Made by a program: the position numbers and the translations under genes
Shown: piece after piece, positions 1 through 8,331 of the stretch
Layout: every line of letters begins with the position of its first letter
How positions within the stretch are numbered: the first letter of the stretch is position 1
NCBI GenBank assembly: GCA_963823165.1
Contig: CAWGKV010000040.1
Coordinates: 248,001-312,000 of the forward strand
Reading direction: 5' to 3'
Length of the DNA: 64,000 nt
Origin: Roseiarcus sp963823165
GTDB taxonomy: Bacteria; Pseudomonadota; Alphaproteobacteria; Rhizobiales; Beijerinckiaceae
Notes under the pieces: model-generated
Told to the model about the DNA's origin: nothing
Databases searched by the model: none
Seen by the model: only the letters and a program-made list of their open reading frames with translations

Positions 1-145
1 GAGACTGCAGAGCGGCGAGGCCAGGGTATTGCGCGATGCCGGAAGCCACTTGGCCCTTTGCCTCGCGGCGGAGATCAGATGAGAGTTGCAGAACGGGGCG
101 CCAATCCGGAGAGGTGAGCCAATTGAAGTCGGTCAGGAATTTCAT
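1..145 (-). CDS. partial hypothetical protein, N-terminus only
   Basis: An open frame runs leftward from an ATG at 145 to the window edge without a stop (48 codons). The product begins MKFLTDFNWLTSP and contains a charged stretch (SDLRREAKGQ). I do not recognise a family. The frame diverges from the methyltransferase at 249, with under 100 nt between them. No strong ribosome site is visible ahead of the ATG, so it may be a chance frame; the rest of the gene lies outside the window. Confidence 0.3.
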   Translation of the reverse strand, partial: MKFLTDFNWLTSPDWRPVLQLSSDLRREAKGQVASGIAQYPGLAALQS

Positions 146-248
146 CGCAAGCCGTGTCTGACGCCGCGACCCGGCGCAGAAGACGGCAATCGGCCTGACG
201 GCGCAATCCTACGATAAGCAGTACTACAAGGAGCATGCAGACGCCGGC

Positions 249-878
249 TTGGACTACCTGAAGTACGCCCATTGGCAGAAATCCTACGGGGCGATGGTCA
301 GCGAAGCGACGCTGCAATCGACATATCCGGACCCCTTCGTGGTCGACGCGGGATGCGCCTGCGGGTCGGTCCTGAAAGGGTTCAAGGACTTGTCGATCTA
401 CAAGAAGGCGCTCGGCGTCGATCTCTCGAGTCACATGGTCGGGCTCGGCCGCAGGCATTTCGGTTATTTGGAAAGCGAGCTCGTCGCGGGTTCAATCGCC
501 AGCATCCCGGTGAAATCGGGAAGCGTCAGCCTGCTGCACTCGGCGCAAGTGCTGGAGCACGTCCCCGACGCGCTGATCGATCCGATCCTCGACGAGTTCG
601 CGCGGGTGTTGCGGCCGGGAGGGCGGGCGTTCCTATGCCTCGACGCATTGCGCCACGGCGAGACCAAGGAGATATACATGGGCGATCCGACCCATGTGAA
701 CATTCAGCCCGTGCTCTATTGGACGCGAAAATTGCAGAGCCGCGGTCTCTACTTCGACATCGAAGCCTACAACCGCTTCGCGCGCTCACGATGCGGCCCC
801 ACCCGGCGCGATCGGCGGTCCTTTTTCGAAACCTATCCCCATTGGAGCGCCTGGACGCTGATCCGGGTGGAGACCTAG
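249..878 (+). CDS. class I SAM-dependent methyltransferase
   Basis: Predicted soluble S-adenosylmethionine-dependent methyltransferase with a Rossmann fold. The SAM site is visible as VVDAGCACGSVLKGF, followed by the acidic strand-2 end (GVDLSS) and a LEHVPD helix typical of Methyltransf_11/25 proteins. The substrate is unknown. The first usable start in frame is a TTG at 249, but the frame stays open back to 162 and the extra residues (TAQSYDKQYYKEHADAG) look like genuine family sequence. The true start is therefore upstream and non-canonical, or the 5' end has been lost. The C-terminal stretch after about residue 180 is arginine-rich and less convincing. Confidence 0.78.
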   Translation: MDYLKYAHWQKSYGAMVSEATLQSTYPDPFVVDAGCACGSVLKGFKDLSIYKKALGVDLSSHMVGLGRRHFGYLESELVAGSIASIPVKSGSVSLLHSAQVLEHVPDALIDPILDEFARVLRPGGRAFLCLDALRHGETKEIYMGDPTHVNIQPVLYWTRKLQSRGLYFDIEAYNRFARSRCGPTRRDRRSFFETYPHWSAWTLIRVET

Positions 879-1041
879 CGCAAGCAAGCCGACGACCGGG
901 GCCTGGCGTGAAAGCGGCCCCTAGTTCGGCGCCGAGGAACTCTCCGGCAATCCCATATTTCGATTGAAACGCACACTGCGCCATGCTCTCAAAATTCGCC
1001 CGGCGCCGCAAAAATAGAGCGACGGGTGGGAGGGCCTTTCA

Positions 1042-1824
1042 ATGGCGGGCGATTTCGATCTCTCGGGGCGTACGGCGATCGTCACGGGTGGTAACGGTGG
1101 GATCGGCCTCGGCATGGCCAAGGCCCTAGCGCGCGCCGGCTGCGCGGTCTCCATCTGGGGCCGCAACGAGGAGAAGAACCGCGCCGCGCTAGCCGCGCTC
1201 GCTGCATGCGGCGCGCCGGTCGAGGCGCAGACCTGCGACGTCACCGACCGCGGGGCAATCGAGGACGCTTTTGCCAAAACCCTGCGAGCCTTCGGCCGGG
1301 TCGACGGTTGTTTCGCCAATGCGGGCATTGGCGGGGAGGGCCGAACAGCCTTCCTCGACCGCAGCGAGGACGATTGGCGGCGCATGTTCGCGACCAATCT
1401 CGACGGCGTCTTCCATGTCTTCCGCGCCGCGCTCCGCCACATGGTCGAGCGAGCCGAAGGCGGCGACCGGTTCGGCCGCCTGGTCGCGACGTCGAGCATC
1501 GCCTCGCGCTACGGCGTGGCGCGCAACGAGCATTACGCCGCGACAAAGGCGGCGCTGAACGCGCTGACGCGCGCCCTCGCGGTCGAGCATGCCCGCTACA
1601 GCGTCACCGCCAACGCGATTCTGCCGGGCTGGATCGAGACCGAGATGACGGAGGGCGCAATGGGCAACGAAAAGTTCGTCGCCAATATGAAGCCGCGCAT
1701 TCCGTTGCGGCGCTTCGGCGCCCCTTCGGATTTCGGCGGGATCGCCGTCTATCTGATGAGCGGCCTGTCGTCCTATCACACCGCCGACTGCCTGGTGATC
1801 GACGGCGGCTTCAGCGCGTTCTGA
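1042..1824 (+). CDS. short-chain dehydrogenase/reductase (SDR)
   Basis: A 260-aa classical SDR, a cytosolic NAD(P)(H)-dependent oxidoreductase. Visible are the cofactor loop TGGNGGIG (residues 15-22), the FANAG motif near 91-95, Ser151/152, and the catalytic YAATK (Tyr165, Lys169). The C-terminal VIDGGFSAF is typical of 3-oxoacyl-ACP-reductase-like SDRs. Substrate cannot be assigned. The ATG start follows a GGGAGGG stretch. The stop is 3 nt from the stop of the convergent SDR at 1828, a tail-to-tail arrangement of two different SDRs with no visible terminator between them. Confidence 0.9.
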   Translation: MAGDFDLSGRTAIVTGGNGGIGLGMAKALARAGCAVSIWGRNEEKNRAALAALAACGAPVEAQTCDVTDRGAIEDAFAKTLRAFGRVDGCFANAGIGGEGRTAFLDRSEDDWRRMFATNLDGVFHVFRAALRHMVERAEGGDRFGRLVATSSIASRYGVARNEHYAATKAALNALTRALAVEHARYSVTANAILPGWIETEMTEGAMGNEKFVANMKPRIPLRRFGAPSDFGGIAVYLMSGLSSYHTADCLVIDGGFSAF

Positions 1825-1827
1825 GCC

Positions 1828-2697
1828 TCAGCGCCCGATCTTCGCCAGGCTGACCGGCGGGACCGAATCGTCCGGCACGAAGAAGTCGGGTGCGAGGTCG
1901 ACCGTCGGATCGACGCGATATCGGTCGAAGTCGCGCAGGCCGTTGTCGAACAAGAACGTGTCGTCGATCAGGAAGTTGCCGCTGAAGCTCTTGGCGTCCT
2001 TGAGGAAGATCATGCGCGCCGCGTCGGCCAGGATGCCGGGCGTGCGCGAGGCGCGCATCAGCGCGTCCCCGCCGAGCAAGTTCTTGACCGCCGCGGTCGC
2101 GATCGTCGTGCGCGGCCAGAGCGCGTTCACGGCGATGCCCCGGCTGCGCAACTCGCCGGCGAGGCCGAGCACGACGAGGCTCATGCCGTATTTCGCCATC
2201 GAATAAGCGGTGTGGCCGGCGAACCACTTCTCCTTCAGCTCGAGCGGCGGCGACAGCGTCAGGATATGCGGGTTGTCGGATTTCTGGAGCAGCGGCACGG
2301 CGAATTTCGACGTCATGAAGGTTCCGCGCGCGTTGATCTGATGCATGAGATCGAAGCGCTTCATGTCGGTCGCCTGCGAATTCGTCAGCGAAATGGCGCT
2401 CGCGTTGTTGACCACGATGTCGAGGCCGCCGAACGTCTCGGCCGTCTTTTCGAGCCCCGCCCGCACCTGCGCTTCGTCGCGGACGTCGACGACCAGCGGC
2501 AGCGCCTTGCCGCCGGACTTCTCGATCTCCTCCGCGGCGGAATAGATCGTGCCGGGCAGCTTCGGATTGGGCTCCGCCGTTTTGGCGGCGATGGCGACGT
2601 TCGCGCCGTCGCGCGCCGCAGCGAGGCCGATCGCCAGCCCGATGCCGCGCGAGGCGCCGGTGATGAACAGGGTCTTGCCGGAGAGCGTGGGCGCCAT
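1828..2697 (-). CDS. SDR family oxidoreductase, HSDL2-like
   Basis: A 289-aa NAD(P)-dependent SDR. It has TGASRGIG at residues 13-20, NNAS near 97-100 and the active-site YSMAK (Tyr165, Lys169). The longer N-terminal half with a KTAEPNPKLPGTI segment resembles the hydroxysteroid-dehydrogenase-like-2 group, which lacks a fixed bacterial function. I use the ATG at 2697 (MAPTLSG) rather than the TTG at 2709 because a GGAAA stretch lies just upstream and the family starts a few residues before the first beta strand. Convergent with the SDR at 1042. Confidence 0.88.
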   Translation of the reverse strand: MAPTLSGKTLFITGASRGIGLAIGLAAARDGANVAIAAKTAEPNPKLPGTIYSAAEEIEKSGGKALPLVVDVRDEAQVRAGLEKTAETFGGLDIVVNNASAISLTNSQATDMKRFDLMHQINARGTFMTSKFAVPLLQKSDNPHILTLSPPLELKEKWFAGHTAYSMAKYGMSLVVLGLAGELRSRGIAVNALWPRTTIATAAVKNLLGGDALMRASRTPGILADAARMIFLKDAKSFSGNFLIDDTFLFDNGLRDFDRYRVDPTVDLAPDFFVPDDSVPPVSLAKIGR

Positions 2698-2840
2698 GGC
2701 AATTTCCAAAGTGGTTGACGTCGCGATCCATGGCGCCGGGAACCTAAGGGCGCAAGTCCCGAAGCCGCCTTCAGCGCCTCATTCCGTCTTGGCGAGGGGC
2801 TGGCGTCGCATCCGCGATGCGACCCGCCCACGACGGCGCC

Positions 2841-2864
2841 TTGTGGGTCGCAGGTTCAAATCCT
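2841..2864 (+). other. tRNA-like T-arm fragment in intergenic DNA
   Basis: The intergenic stretch 2698-3221 contains GGTCGCAGGTTCAAATCCT, which matches the variable loop, T-stem and TTCAAAT T-loop of a bacterial tRNA. The 3' T-stem has one mismatch, no CCA follows, and no acceptor or anticodon arm can be paired upstream. It may be the remnant of a tRNA 3' end, such as an old integration site, or a chance match. The rest of this stretch holds only the doubtful small ORF at 3006. Confidence 0.25.
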
Positions 2865-3005
2865 CCGCGCGCGACTGCGTCCCATTGGACCTGTTCGGCT
2901 TATGATCTCCTCAATTTTGTCTGTTGGCGGTCCTCCATTCCCTGCGTAGCCTCCTGCTTCGGCTAGCGCCAATAAGACAAATGAAAGAATAATGGGACAC
3001 GCCGC

Positions 3006-3143
3006 ATGACCATTATAGCCATTGCTCTCGGCAGCCTCGGCATCGTCTCCTCCATTATCGTCTGGTCGGCCTGCGCTTTTGCGCCGCTGCCAGCCGACCC
3101 TCCGGAGCCATCGACAGTTCGACCGGCGCCGCCGCCGGCTTGA
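3006..3143 (+). CDS. possible small membrane protein (45 aa)
   Basis: An ATG-initiated 45-codon frame encodes a hydrophobic N-terminal helix (IIAIALGSLGIVSSIIVW) followed by a proline-rich tail ending in PAPPPA. The hydrophobic-then-proline pattern could be a small anchored or secreted peptide. The ribosome site is weak and I recognise no family. It lies 78 nt before the cyclase gene on the same strand. It could equally be chance coding in GC-rich DNA. Confidence 0.25.
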   Translation: MTIIAIALGSLGIVSSIIVWSACAFAPLPADPPEPSTVRPAPPPA

Positions 3144-3221
3144 TCCCTGTCGAGCGGCCCCGAGCGTCTCCTCGGGCGCCCTCCGCGTGATTGCACGAGG
3201 CTGTCGTGCTACCGAACGGCC

Positions 3222-4979
3222 ATGACCGTCCGCCGCCTCGCCGCCATTCTCGCCGCCGACGTCGTCGGCTATTCCCGCATGATGGGCGAGGACGAGGAGG
3301 GCACGGCGAAATCGGTGCGTGAGAGCCGTGAGGCCGCGGCGCCTATCATCGCCGCGCACGGCGGGCGCTTGTTCAAGACGATGGGGGACGGCTTCCTGGC
3401 GGAGTTCGCGTCCGTCGTTTCGGCAGTGGAATGCGCGCTGGCGCTGCAGGCGGAGACGGCGCGGTTGAACCAGGGCGCGGCGGAGACCAAACGCCTCCGC
3501 TACCGGATGGGGATCCATCTCGGCGACGTTCTGGTCGAGGGGGACGACCTCGTCGGCGACGGCGTCAATATCGCGGCGCGGCTCGAACAGATCGCCGCGC
3601 CCGGAGGCCTCTGCATCTCGAGGACGGCTTACGAGAACGTGCAGGGACGGCTCGAGGCGCGGATGACGGACCTCGGCGAGAAGGCGCTGAAGAACATCGC
3701 CCACACCGTCCGCGTCTACGCCGTCGCCGCTGGCCGGGACCTTGAGCAGCATCCGGCCGCTGGGACGAAGAGCGGACCGCAGCGGCTTTCGCTGGTGGTG
3801 CTTCCGTTCGCCAATCTCGGCGGCGGCGCCGAGCAGGAATATTTCGTCGACGGGATCACCGAAAGCCTGACCACCGACCTGTCGCGCATCTCGGGCGCCT
3901 TCGTCATCGCCCGCAACACGGCCTTCACCTACCGGGCGAAGCCGGTCGACGTGCGTGAGATCGGCCGCGACCTCAACGTGCGCTATGCGCTCGAGGGCAG
4001 CGTGCAGCGCAGCGGCGAGCGCATGCGCGTCAACGTGCAGCTGATCGACGCCGAGACCGGCGCGCATCTCTGGGCCGAGCGTTTCGACAAGCCGGTCGCC
4101 GAGCTGTTCGACATGCAGGACGAGATCGTCGCGCGCATCGCCAATGCGTTCAGCGCGCAGATCGTCAGAGTCGAGGCCCGCCGGGCCGAAAAGGCGTCGG
4201 ACCCCGACCTCCTCGACTACTGGTTCCGCGGTTTGGACTGGATTGGCAAAGGCATCAACCCGGAGTCGCTGGCGAAGGCGCATGAATGCTTCGAACAGGC
4301 GCACGCGATCGATCCGAACAATGTCAATGCGATCGTCGGCCTCGTCTTCGCCGAGGTGATCGCAATTCCGATGCGGGTGTTCGAGCGCGCTTCCGAAAGC
4401 CTCGCCTCGGCGGAGGCGCTGATATTGCAGGCGCTCGCCGCGGAGCCCGGGAACGCCATGGCGCGCTATTGCCTCGGACTGATCCTATTGTTCTCCAGAC
4501 GCCCCGAGCAGGCGATCGCCGAACTGGAGCGAGCGCTGGCGGTCGACCGCAACCTTGCTTTCGCCCACGCCCAGATCGGCTTCGCCAAGGCCGTGCTCGG
4601 CCGGGCCGAAGAGACGGAGGGGCATGTGATGGAGGCGATGCGGCTGAGCCCGCGCGACAGCGGCGCCTATGTCTGGTGCGATTTCCTCGCCGTCGCCAAA
4701 ATCATGCTCGGGCAGGAGGCGGAGGCGCTCGATTGGTGCCGCAGGGCGGTCGATACGAACCGCGGGTATCCGATGGCGCATTTTCACTATTCGGCGGCTC
4801 TCGCACTTTGCGGACGAAAGGAGGACGCCTCGCGCGAAGTCAGGGAAGGGCTCAGGCTCACGCCGGACTTCACCGTCGACCGCTACCGGAAGGCCGCGCT
4901 CAGCGACAATCCGAGCTATCTCGCGCAGCGCGAGCGCATCCTCGAGGGCATGCGGCTTGCGGGCGCGCCGAGCAAGTGA
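3222..4979 (+). CDS. class III adenylate/guanylate cyclase with TolB-like and TPR domains
   Basis: A 585-aa soluble signalling protein. Residues 1-170 form a class III nucleotide cyclase domain: the two metal-binding aspartates are Asp13 (AADVVGYS) and Asp56 (MGDGF), and the GDGVNIAARLE helix supplies the transition-state Asn/Arg. Residues about 185-310 match the TolB-like N-terminal module common in this architecture (LVVLPFANL, YFVDGITESL, ALEGSVQR). From about 330 to the end are tetratricopeptide helices. The expected activity is cAMP (or cGMP) synthesis, with TPRs for protein contact. Many paralogues of this type occur in Hyphomicrobiales; a specific input is not visible. Confidence 0.92.
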   Translation: MTVRRLAAILAADVVGYSRMMGEDEEGTAKSVRESREAAAPIIAAHGGRLFKTMGDGFLAEFASVVSAVECALALQAETARLNQGAAETKRLRYRMGIHLGDVLVEGDDLVGDGVNIAARLEQIAAPGGLCISRTAYENVQGRLEARMTDLGEKALKNIAHTVRVYAVAAGRDLEQHPAAGTKSGPQRLSLVVLPFANLGGGAEQEYFVDGITESLTTDLSRISGAFVIARNTAFTYRAKPVDVREIGRDLNVRYALEGSVQRSGERMRVNVQLIDAETGAHLWAERFDKPVAELFDMQDEIVARIANAFSAQIVRVEARRAEKASDPDLLDYWFRGLDWIGKGINPESLAKAHECFEQAHAIDPNNVNAIVGLVFAEVIAIPMRVFERASESLASAEALILQALAAEPGNAMARYCLGLILLFSRRPEQAIAELERALAVDRNLAFAHAQIGFAKAVLGRAEETEGHVMEAMRLSPRDSGAYVWCDFLAVAKIMLGQEAEALDWCRRAVDTNRGYPMAHFHYSAALALCGRKEDASREVREGLRLTPDFTVDRYRKAALSDNPSYLAQRERILEGMRLAGAPSK

Positions 4980-5004
4980 GCCCCGCCGGCGCGGTCCTGC
5001 TCCG

Positions 5005-5235
5005 CTAGCCCGACGGACCGTCGTCCTCGAAGGCGGGCGGATGCGGCGTGTCGTCGGGCTCCAGGCTCTCCACTGACTCGTTTTCTTCCGCCGGACTTTC
5101 CTTTTCGATGTCGACCGGTTCGTCGCTGATGAGCTTCGCCGGCTCGTCAACGCTCTCATCGTACGAATGACAGCGCCCTTTCCGGGGCGCTTCGTTTCCC
5201 GTTTCGTCGTTCCGGGGCCATGGCTGCGTCGTCAT
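5005..5235 (-). CDS. small acidic hypothetical protein (76 aa)
   Basis: A 76-aa, strongly acidic, probably disordered product containing ESPAEENESVESLEPDDTP. The ATG at 5235 follows an AAGGTG ribosome site at good spacing, the main reason to call it. Its 5' end overlaps another small frame on the same strand (5156-5419, 87 aa), whose own 5' end overlaps a third frame (ending 5382) encoding a hydrophobic helix after a GGAGG site. I cannot say which of the three are translated. The gene is convergent with the cyclase gene ending 25 nt away. No family recognised. Confidence 0.4.
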   Translation of the reverse strand: MTTQPWPRNDETGNEAPRKGRCHSYDESVDEPAKLISDEPVDIEKESPAEENESVESLEPDDTPHPPAFEDDGPSG

Positions 5236-5651
5236 GCCAAATCACCTTGCGATTGGCCTGCCTCGAGCGTTGCTCGAGCATAGGCGCTTCGTCGCCGAAA
5301 GTCTCGACCGGTACGCCAGCTCCGCCATTGAACTCGCCCTCCAGACGCATGATTTCATGCTGCCTGAGCCGCAGGATCACGCTAATAGCCCGCAGCAGCG
5401 TCGACGTGGGCGGGAGCATTCGAGACGGTCACGCCAGCGGCGACGCCGCAGCTTATCGTGACGGCCACAAGAAGAACCAGAAGTGCACGCAACTTTGCCT
5501 CCAACTCGGCCCCCTCGTGCGGCCGATGCGGCGGGTTATGGCACGGTCGCGCGGAACGCGATGTGAGCAGCGTCACTTTGCGCCGCCCCCGCCAAAGCGG
5601 GGTCAAGCGTCCGCACCGGGAGCGTGCAAAGACACGAAGCAGCGGTTCTGG

Positions 5652-5671
5652 ATGCCCGCTTTCGCGGGCAT
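5652..5671. repeat. REP-like palindrome in 5236-5686 intergenic region
   Basis: ATGCCCGC-TTTC-GCGGGCAT is a perfect 8-bp stem with a 4-nt loop, set in GGTTCTGGATGCCCGC, a phrase of the kind found as dispersed intergenic repeats in many alphaproteobacterial genomes. It sits 15 nt beyond the stop of the SDR gene at 5687, so it may help end that transcript, although no U-tract follows. Apart from the small overlapping frames near 5156-5500, the 450-bp gap shows nothing else. Confidence 0.55.
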
Positions 5672-5686
5672 GACAATGGTTTCGTG

Positions 5687-6439
5687 CTACCCCCGGCCGA
5701 CGAACGGCATCTTGGTCGCCATGATCGTCATCGTGAGGATGTTGGTCGAGAGCGGCAGGCTCGCCATGTGGACGACCGCGGCTGCGACTTCCTCGACATC
5801 CATCATCGGCTCGACTGCGATCCGCCCGTCCGCCTGCGGCACGCCCTTGGTCATCTTGTAGGCCATTTCGGTCAGCGCATTGCCGATGTCGATCTGGCCG
5901 CAGGCTATGTCGTGCGCGCGCCCGTCGAGAGCGATCGACTTCGTGAGCCCGGTGACCGCGTGCTTCGTCGCCGTATAGGGGGCGGAGAAGGGGCGCGGCG
6001 CATGGGCGGAGATCGAGCCGTTGTTGATGATCCGCCCGCCGCGAGGGTCCTGCCGCTTCATGAGAGCGAATGCGCCCTGGGCGCAAAGGAACGCGCCGTT
6101 GAGATTGGCGTCGACCACCGCCTTCCATTGCGTATAGGTGAGTTCATCGAGCGGCACGGCGGGCGCGTTCTGGCCCGCGTTGTTGAACAGAAGGTCGAGC
6201 CGGCCGAACTCCTGCTCGATCGTCGCGAACAGCCTCTTCACCGCTTCCGGATCGCCGACGTCGCAGGGCGCGGCGATCGCCCGCCGGCCGAGGGCCGAGA
6301 TCTCGCGCGCCGTCTCCTCCAGCTTCTCGCGCCGGCGCGCGGCCAGCGCCACATGCCAGCCGGCGCGCGCCAGCGCCAACGCCGTCGCCCTGCCGATCCC
6401 GGCCCCGGCCCCCGTCACAAGCGCAAAACGATCGCCCAT
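5687..6439 (-). CDS. SDR family oxidoreductase
   Basis: A 250-aa classical SDR with TGAGAGIG (residues 9-16), NNAG (86-89), Ser144 and the YTATK active site (Tyr155, Lys159). It is a cytosolic NAD(P)(H)-dependent dehydrogenase of unknown substrate. The frame is open much further upstream, but the ATG at 6439 is preceded by GGAGG at ideal spacing and the cofactor strand begins four residues later, so I take that start. It lies 13 nt downstream of the EamA transporter gene on the same strand, probably in one operon. Confidence 0.9.
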   Translation of the reverse strand: MGDRFALVTGAGAGIGRATALALARAGWHVALAARRREKLEETAREISALGRRAIAAPCDVGDPEAVKRLFATIEQEFGRLDLLFNNAGQNAPAVPLDELTYTQWKAVVDANLNGAFLCAQGAFALMKRQDPRGGRIINNGSISAHAPRPFSAPYTATKHAVTGLTKSIALDGRAHDIACGQIDIGNALTEMAYKMTKGVPQADGRIAVEPMMDVEEVAAAVVHMASLPLSTNILTMTIMATKMPFVGRG

Positions 6440-6452
6440 CGGTTCCTCCGCT

Positions 6453-7328
6453 TCAAAAGACCTGCTCGCGCGCAAGGTCCGGCGCCATGCGCCAGAGCGC
6501 AGCGCCGAGGACGACCGCCCCGCCGAAAAGGCTCGCCGCGCCGGGGTTTTCGCCGAAGGCAAGAAACACCCAGACGGGCGCGAGCACAACGTCGAGCAGG
6601 CTGATGAGGCCCGCTTCGGCCGAGGGGATGAGCTTGGCCCCCTCCATGAACAGGACGAACGAGAGGCCGATCGTGGTCAGGCCGAAGACGAACAGCACGG
6701 CGAAGTCGGTGGCGGCGAGCGGCGGGTGGGGCGAGTTGATCAGGCCGAAGAGTCCCGAGCCGAGCGCGCCGATCGCATTGACGGCGATCATCGAGGCTTT
6801 CGGCTGGCGGCGCTGCAGGACGACCATGCCGGCGAAGGCGAGGGTCATCAGGGCGCTCAGCCCCTGGCCGAGGAGCCGGCCCGAGCCGAGGCCGTTGGCG
6901 AAGATCACGACGATGCCGGCGAGCGCGACGGCCGAGGCGCCGAGCGTTCGCCGCGAGACGCGCTCGCGGTTGACGAGCCAGCCGATCGCCGCCGCGACGA
7001 AGGGCAAGGTCGCGTATATGACCATGACGTCGGCGATGGTCGTCGTCATAACCGAGGCGGTATAGGCGGAGATGGCGATCATCGCGAGCAGCGCGACCAT
7101 CGGCGAGAGGGGCCCGAAGCCGAACGGATTGTCGAGCCGGCCGCGCCGCCACTCGATGACGCCGACGACCGAGATCGAGGCCGAGCCGAGCAGCGCCCGC
7201 CAGCCGAGCACCGTCCACACGTCGAGATGCGCGAGCAGCCGGGCGAATACGCCCGCCAGGCTCCACAGCACGGTCGCTATCAGCACCAGAATGACGCCGC
7301 GCCGGCGCGCAGACCTTTCGCCCGGCAC
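6453..7328 (-). CDS. EamA/DMT-family transporter (10 TM)
   Basis: A 291-aa inner-membrane permease of the drug/metabolite transporter superfamily with two EamA repeats. About ten hydrophobic helices are visible, starting with VILVLIATVLWSLAGVF, where the W-x2-G pattern is characteristic. Family members export amino acids or other metabolites; the substrate is not predictable. The frame extends to 7589, but the upstream part is polar and low-complexity. A GTG at 7328 preceded by ACGGAG gives the expected length and places the first helix correctly. Confidence 0.85.
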   Translation of the reverse strand: MPGERSARRRGVILVLIATVLWSLAGVFARLLAHLDVWTVLGWRALLGSASISVVGVIEWRRGRLDNPFGFGPLSPMVALLAMIAISAYTASVMTTTIADVMVIYATLPFVAAAIGWLVNRERVSRRTLGASAVALAGIVVIFANGLGSGRLLGQGLSALMTLAFAGMVVLQRRQPKASMIAVNAIGALGSGLFGLINSPHPPLAATDFAVLFVFGLTTIGLSFVLFMEGAKLIPSAEAGLISLLDVVLAPVWVFLAFGENPGAASLFGGAVVLGAALWRMAPDLAREQVF

Positions 7329-8298
7329 AGGGAACTCCGTTTGGCATGGGATTCGTCGGCGATGATAGGGGCTCGTGGCCGTTATGCCAAACCGGAGAGC
7401 GCCGCCAGGTTTCAAGAAATGAGATCCTGTTTCAAATCCGCCTCCATCCTGCTGAGGCGCCCCGAAACGGGCCTCGACAGCGGCGGCCAACCCGAGCGTC
7501 GCCGTAAGGCGAAGAATCGCGCCGAGGTCGCCATCAAAGCGCAAACGGCGATCGGGCCGGCGCGGAGTGGTCAGACGTGAGTTTGCCAAGATACCGGCTC
7601 CTCATTGGCCGTCGGGAGGCTGTCAGGCCAGTGCAGCCTGGCGGCCGCGTGCTGCGTTTGTCCGAGCGCGAGCGAATCCAGAGGATTGGGCGTGAAAAAC
7701 TGTCGGCGACGGCTTACCCCTCCCGTTTCTCAAAGGCGCACGAGAGGAGCAAGGGTGTTCGCCGGGCGGAGCGCCGCGGGCTTTGGCTCCCGCCTGCGAG
7801 CCGGCGGAATGTCTTTGAACGCAGCGGGAAGGCGGACGGCCGCCCGGGGAAGGAAACCGCGCGCCCGGGGGAAGCCAAAGGAACGCCAGGGGAAGCAAAA
7901 GGAACGCCAGGGGAAGCCAGATCCGTTCACCATTCTCGCCTTTTCAGTGACTTACACCAGATGTGGAGATGTGGCTTCGGCGGTTGCGCGTTTCAAAAAT
8001 TCTTCATCGACCCCGTGCGGTCGATCAAGGTCAATAATCAACATCTCAGCGCCGTCCTTCCCTTCGTGCGCAATACTAAAGGCTGCCACGAAGCCATCGC
8101 CGCGCGAGGTCGGGGTGGGCGCCAGGGGAGCGGACAAGGGAGGTCTCCGGAGCGGGTATCTTAGAACAAACAATGAACATAGCTGGACCTCTTTGTCAAC
8201 AGATTTTCTTCGGCCTTGTGCCCGCGCCTTTCCGCGGGCGGGCCGGGGATACGCTACTCAGCGCCAAAGACTGCCCTTTTCGCGGACCCCCGCCGCGG
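7329..8298. other. long intergenic region, no convincing gene
   Basis: About 970 bp without a credible complete gene. Long frames here (for example 7577-8164 +) are arginine- and glycine-rich and are shadows of GC bias. It holds one copy of a dispersed repeat (7741-7966). On the minus strand, roughly 8100-7990, is a protein-like stretch (FVAAFSIAHEGKDGAEMLI then IDLDRPHG) that may be the remnant of a broken gene. The mobile element inserts at the right end. Confidence 0.5.
7741..7966 (+). repeat. dispersed repeat, copy A
   Basis: About 225 bp that reappears on the same strand at 52861-53087. Shared landmarks in order are GAGCGCCG, GAGCCGGCGGAA, GAACGCAGCGGGAAGGCGG, GGGGAAGCCAAAGGAACGCC, ATCCGTTCAC and CTTACACCAGATG. 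It contains two and a half tandem copies of a 21-nt unit (GGGGAAGCMAAAGGAACGCCA). On the reverse strand the unit encodes the heptad WRSFxFP in both copies, but the frames diverge on either side. Confidence 0.8.
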
Positions 8299-8310
8299 CC
8301 ATTCGGGATG
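8299..8310. repeat. direct repeat at left end of mobile element
   Basis: CCATTCGGGATG immediately left of the left inverted repeat is repeated exactly at 11551-11562, immediately right of the right inverted repeat. This is the expected footprint of target-site duplication. Twelve nucleotides is longer than the 8 bp usual for the IS1595 family, so the exact element boundary is uncertain by a few bases. Confidence 0.75.
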
Positions 8311-8331
8311 CGATATTATAGTTGACAAACC
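8311..8331 (+). repeat. left terminal inverted repeat
   Basis: CGATATTATAGTTGACAAACC matches the reverse complement of 11530-11550 (CGATATTCTAGTTGACAAACC) at 20 of 21 positions. The match could extend one G outward. It contains an inward-facing TTGACA hexamer. Confidence 0.9.

Noticed and set aside
2841..2900. complete tRNA gene
   Set aside because: Only the T-arm resembles a tRNA; no acceptor stem, D-arm or anticodon arm can be paired, and there is no CCA.
6138..7580. 480-aa plus-strand ORF opposite the SDR and EamA genes
   Set aside because: It is the reverse-strand shadow of two well-supported genes and has low-complexity Glu/Arg/Asp composition.
7860..7925. CRISPR array
   Set aside because: The 21-nt tandem units are directly adjacent without spacers and number only two and a half.
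7730..7933. 67-aa WRSFxFP heptad protein as a real gene
   Set aside because: The heptads arise from a 21-nt tandem DNA repeat, and the frame is not kept outside it in the second copy at 52844-53050.
7577..8321. two long plus-strand ORFs (195 and 238 aa)
   Set aside because: Composition is extremely Arg/Gly/Pro-biased, they cross the dispersed repeat, and neither has a ribosome site or recognisable motif.
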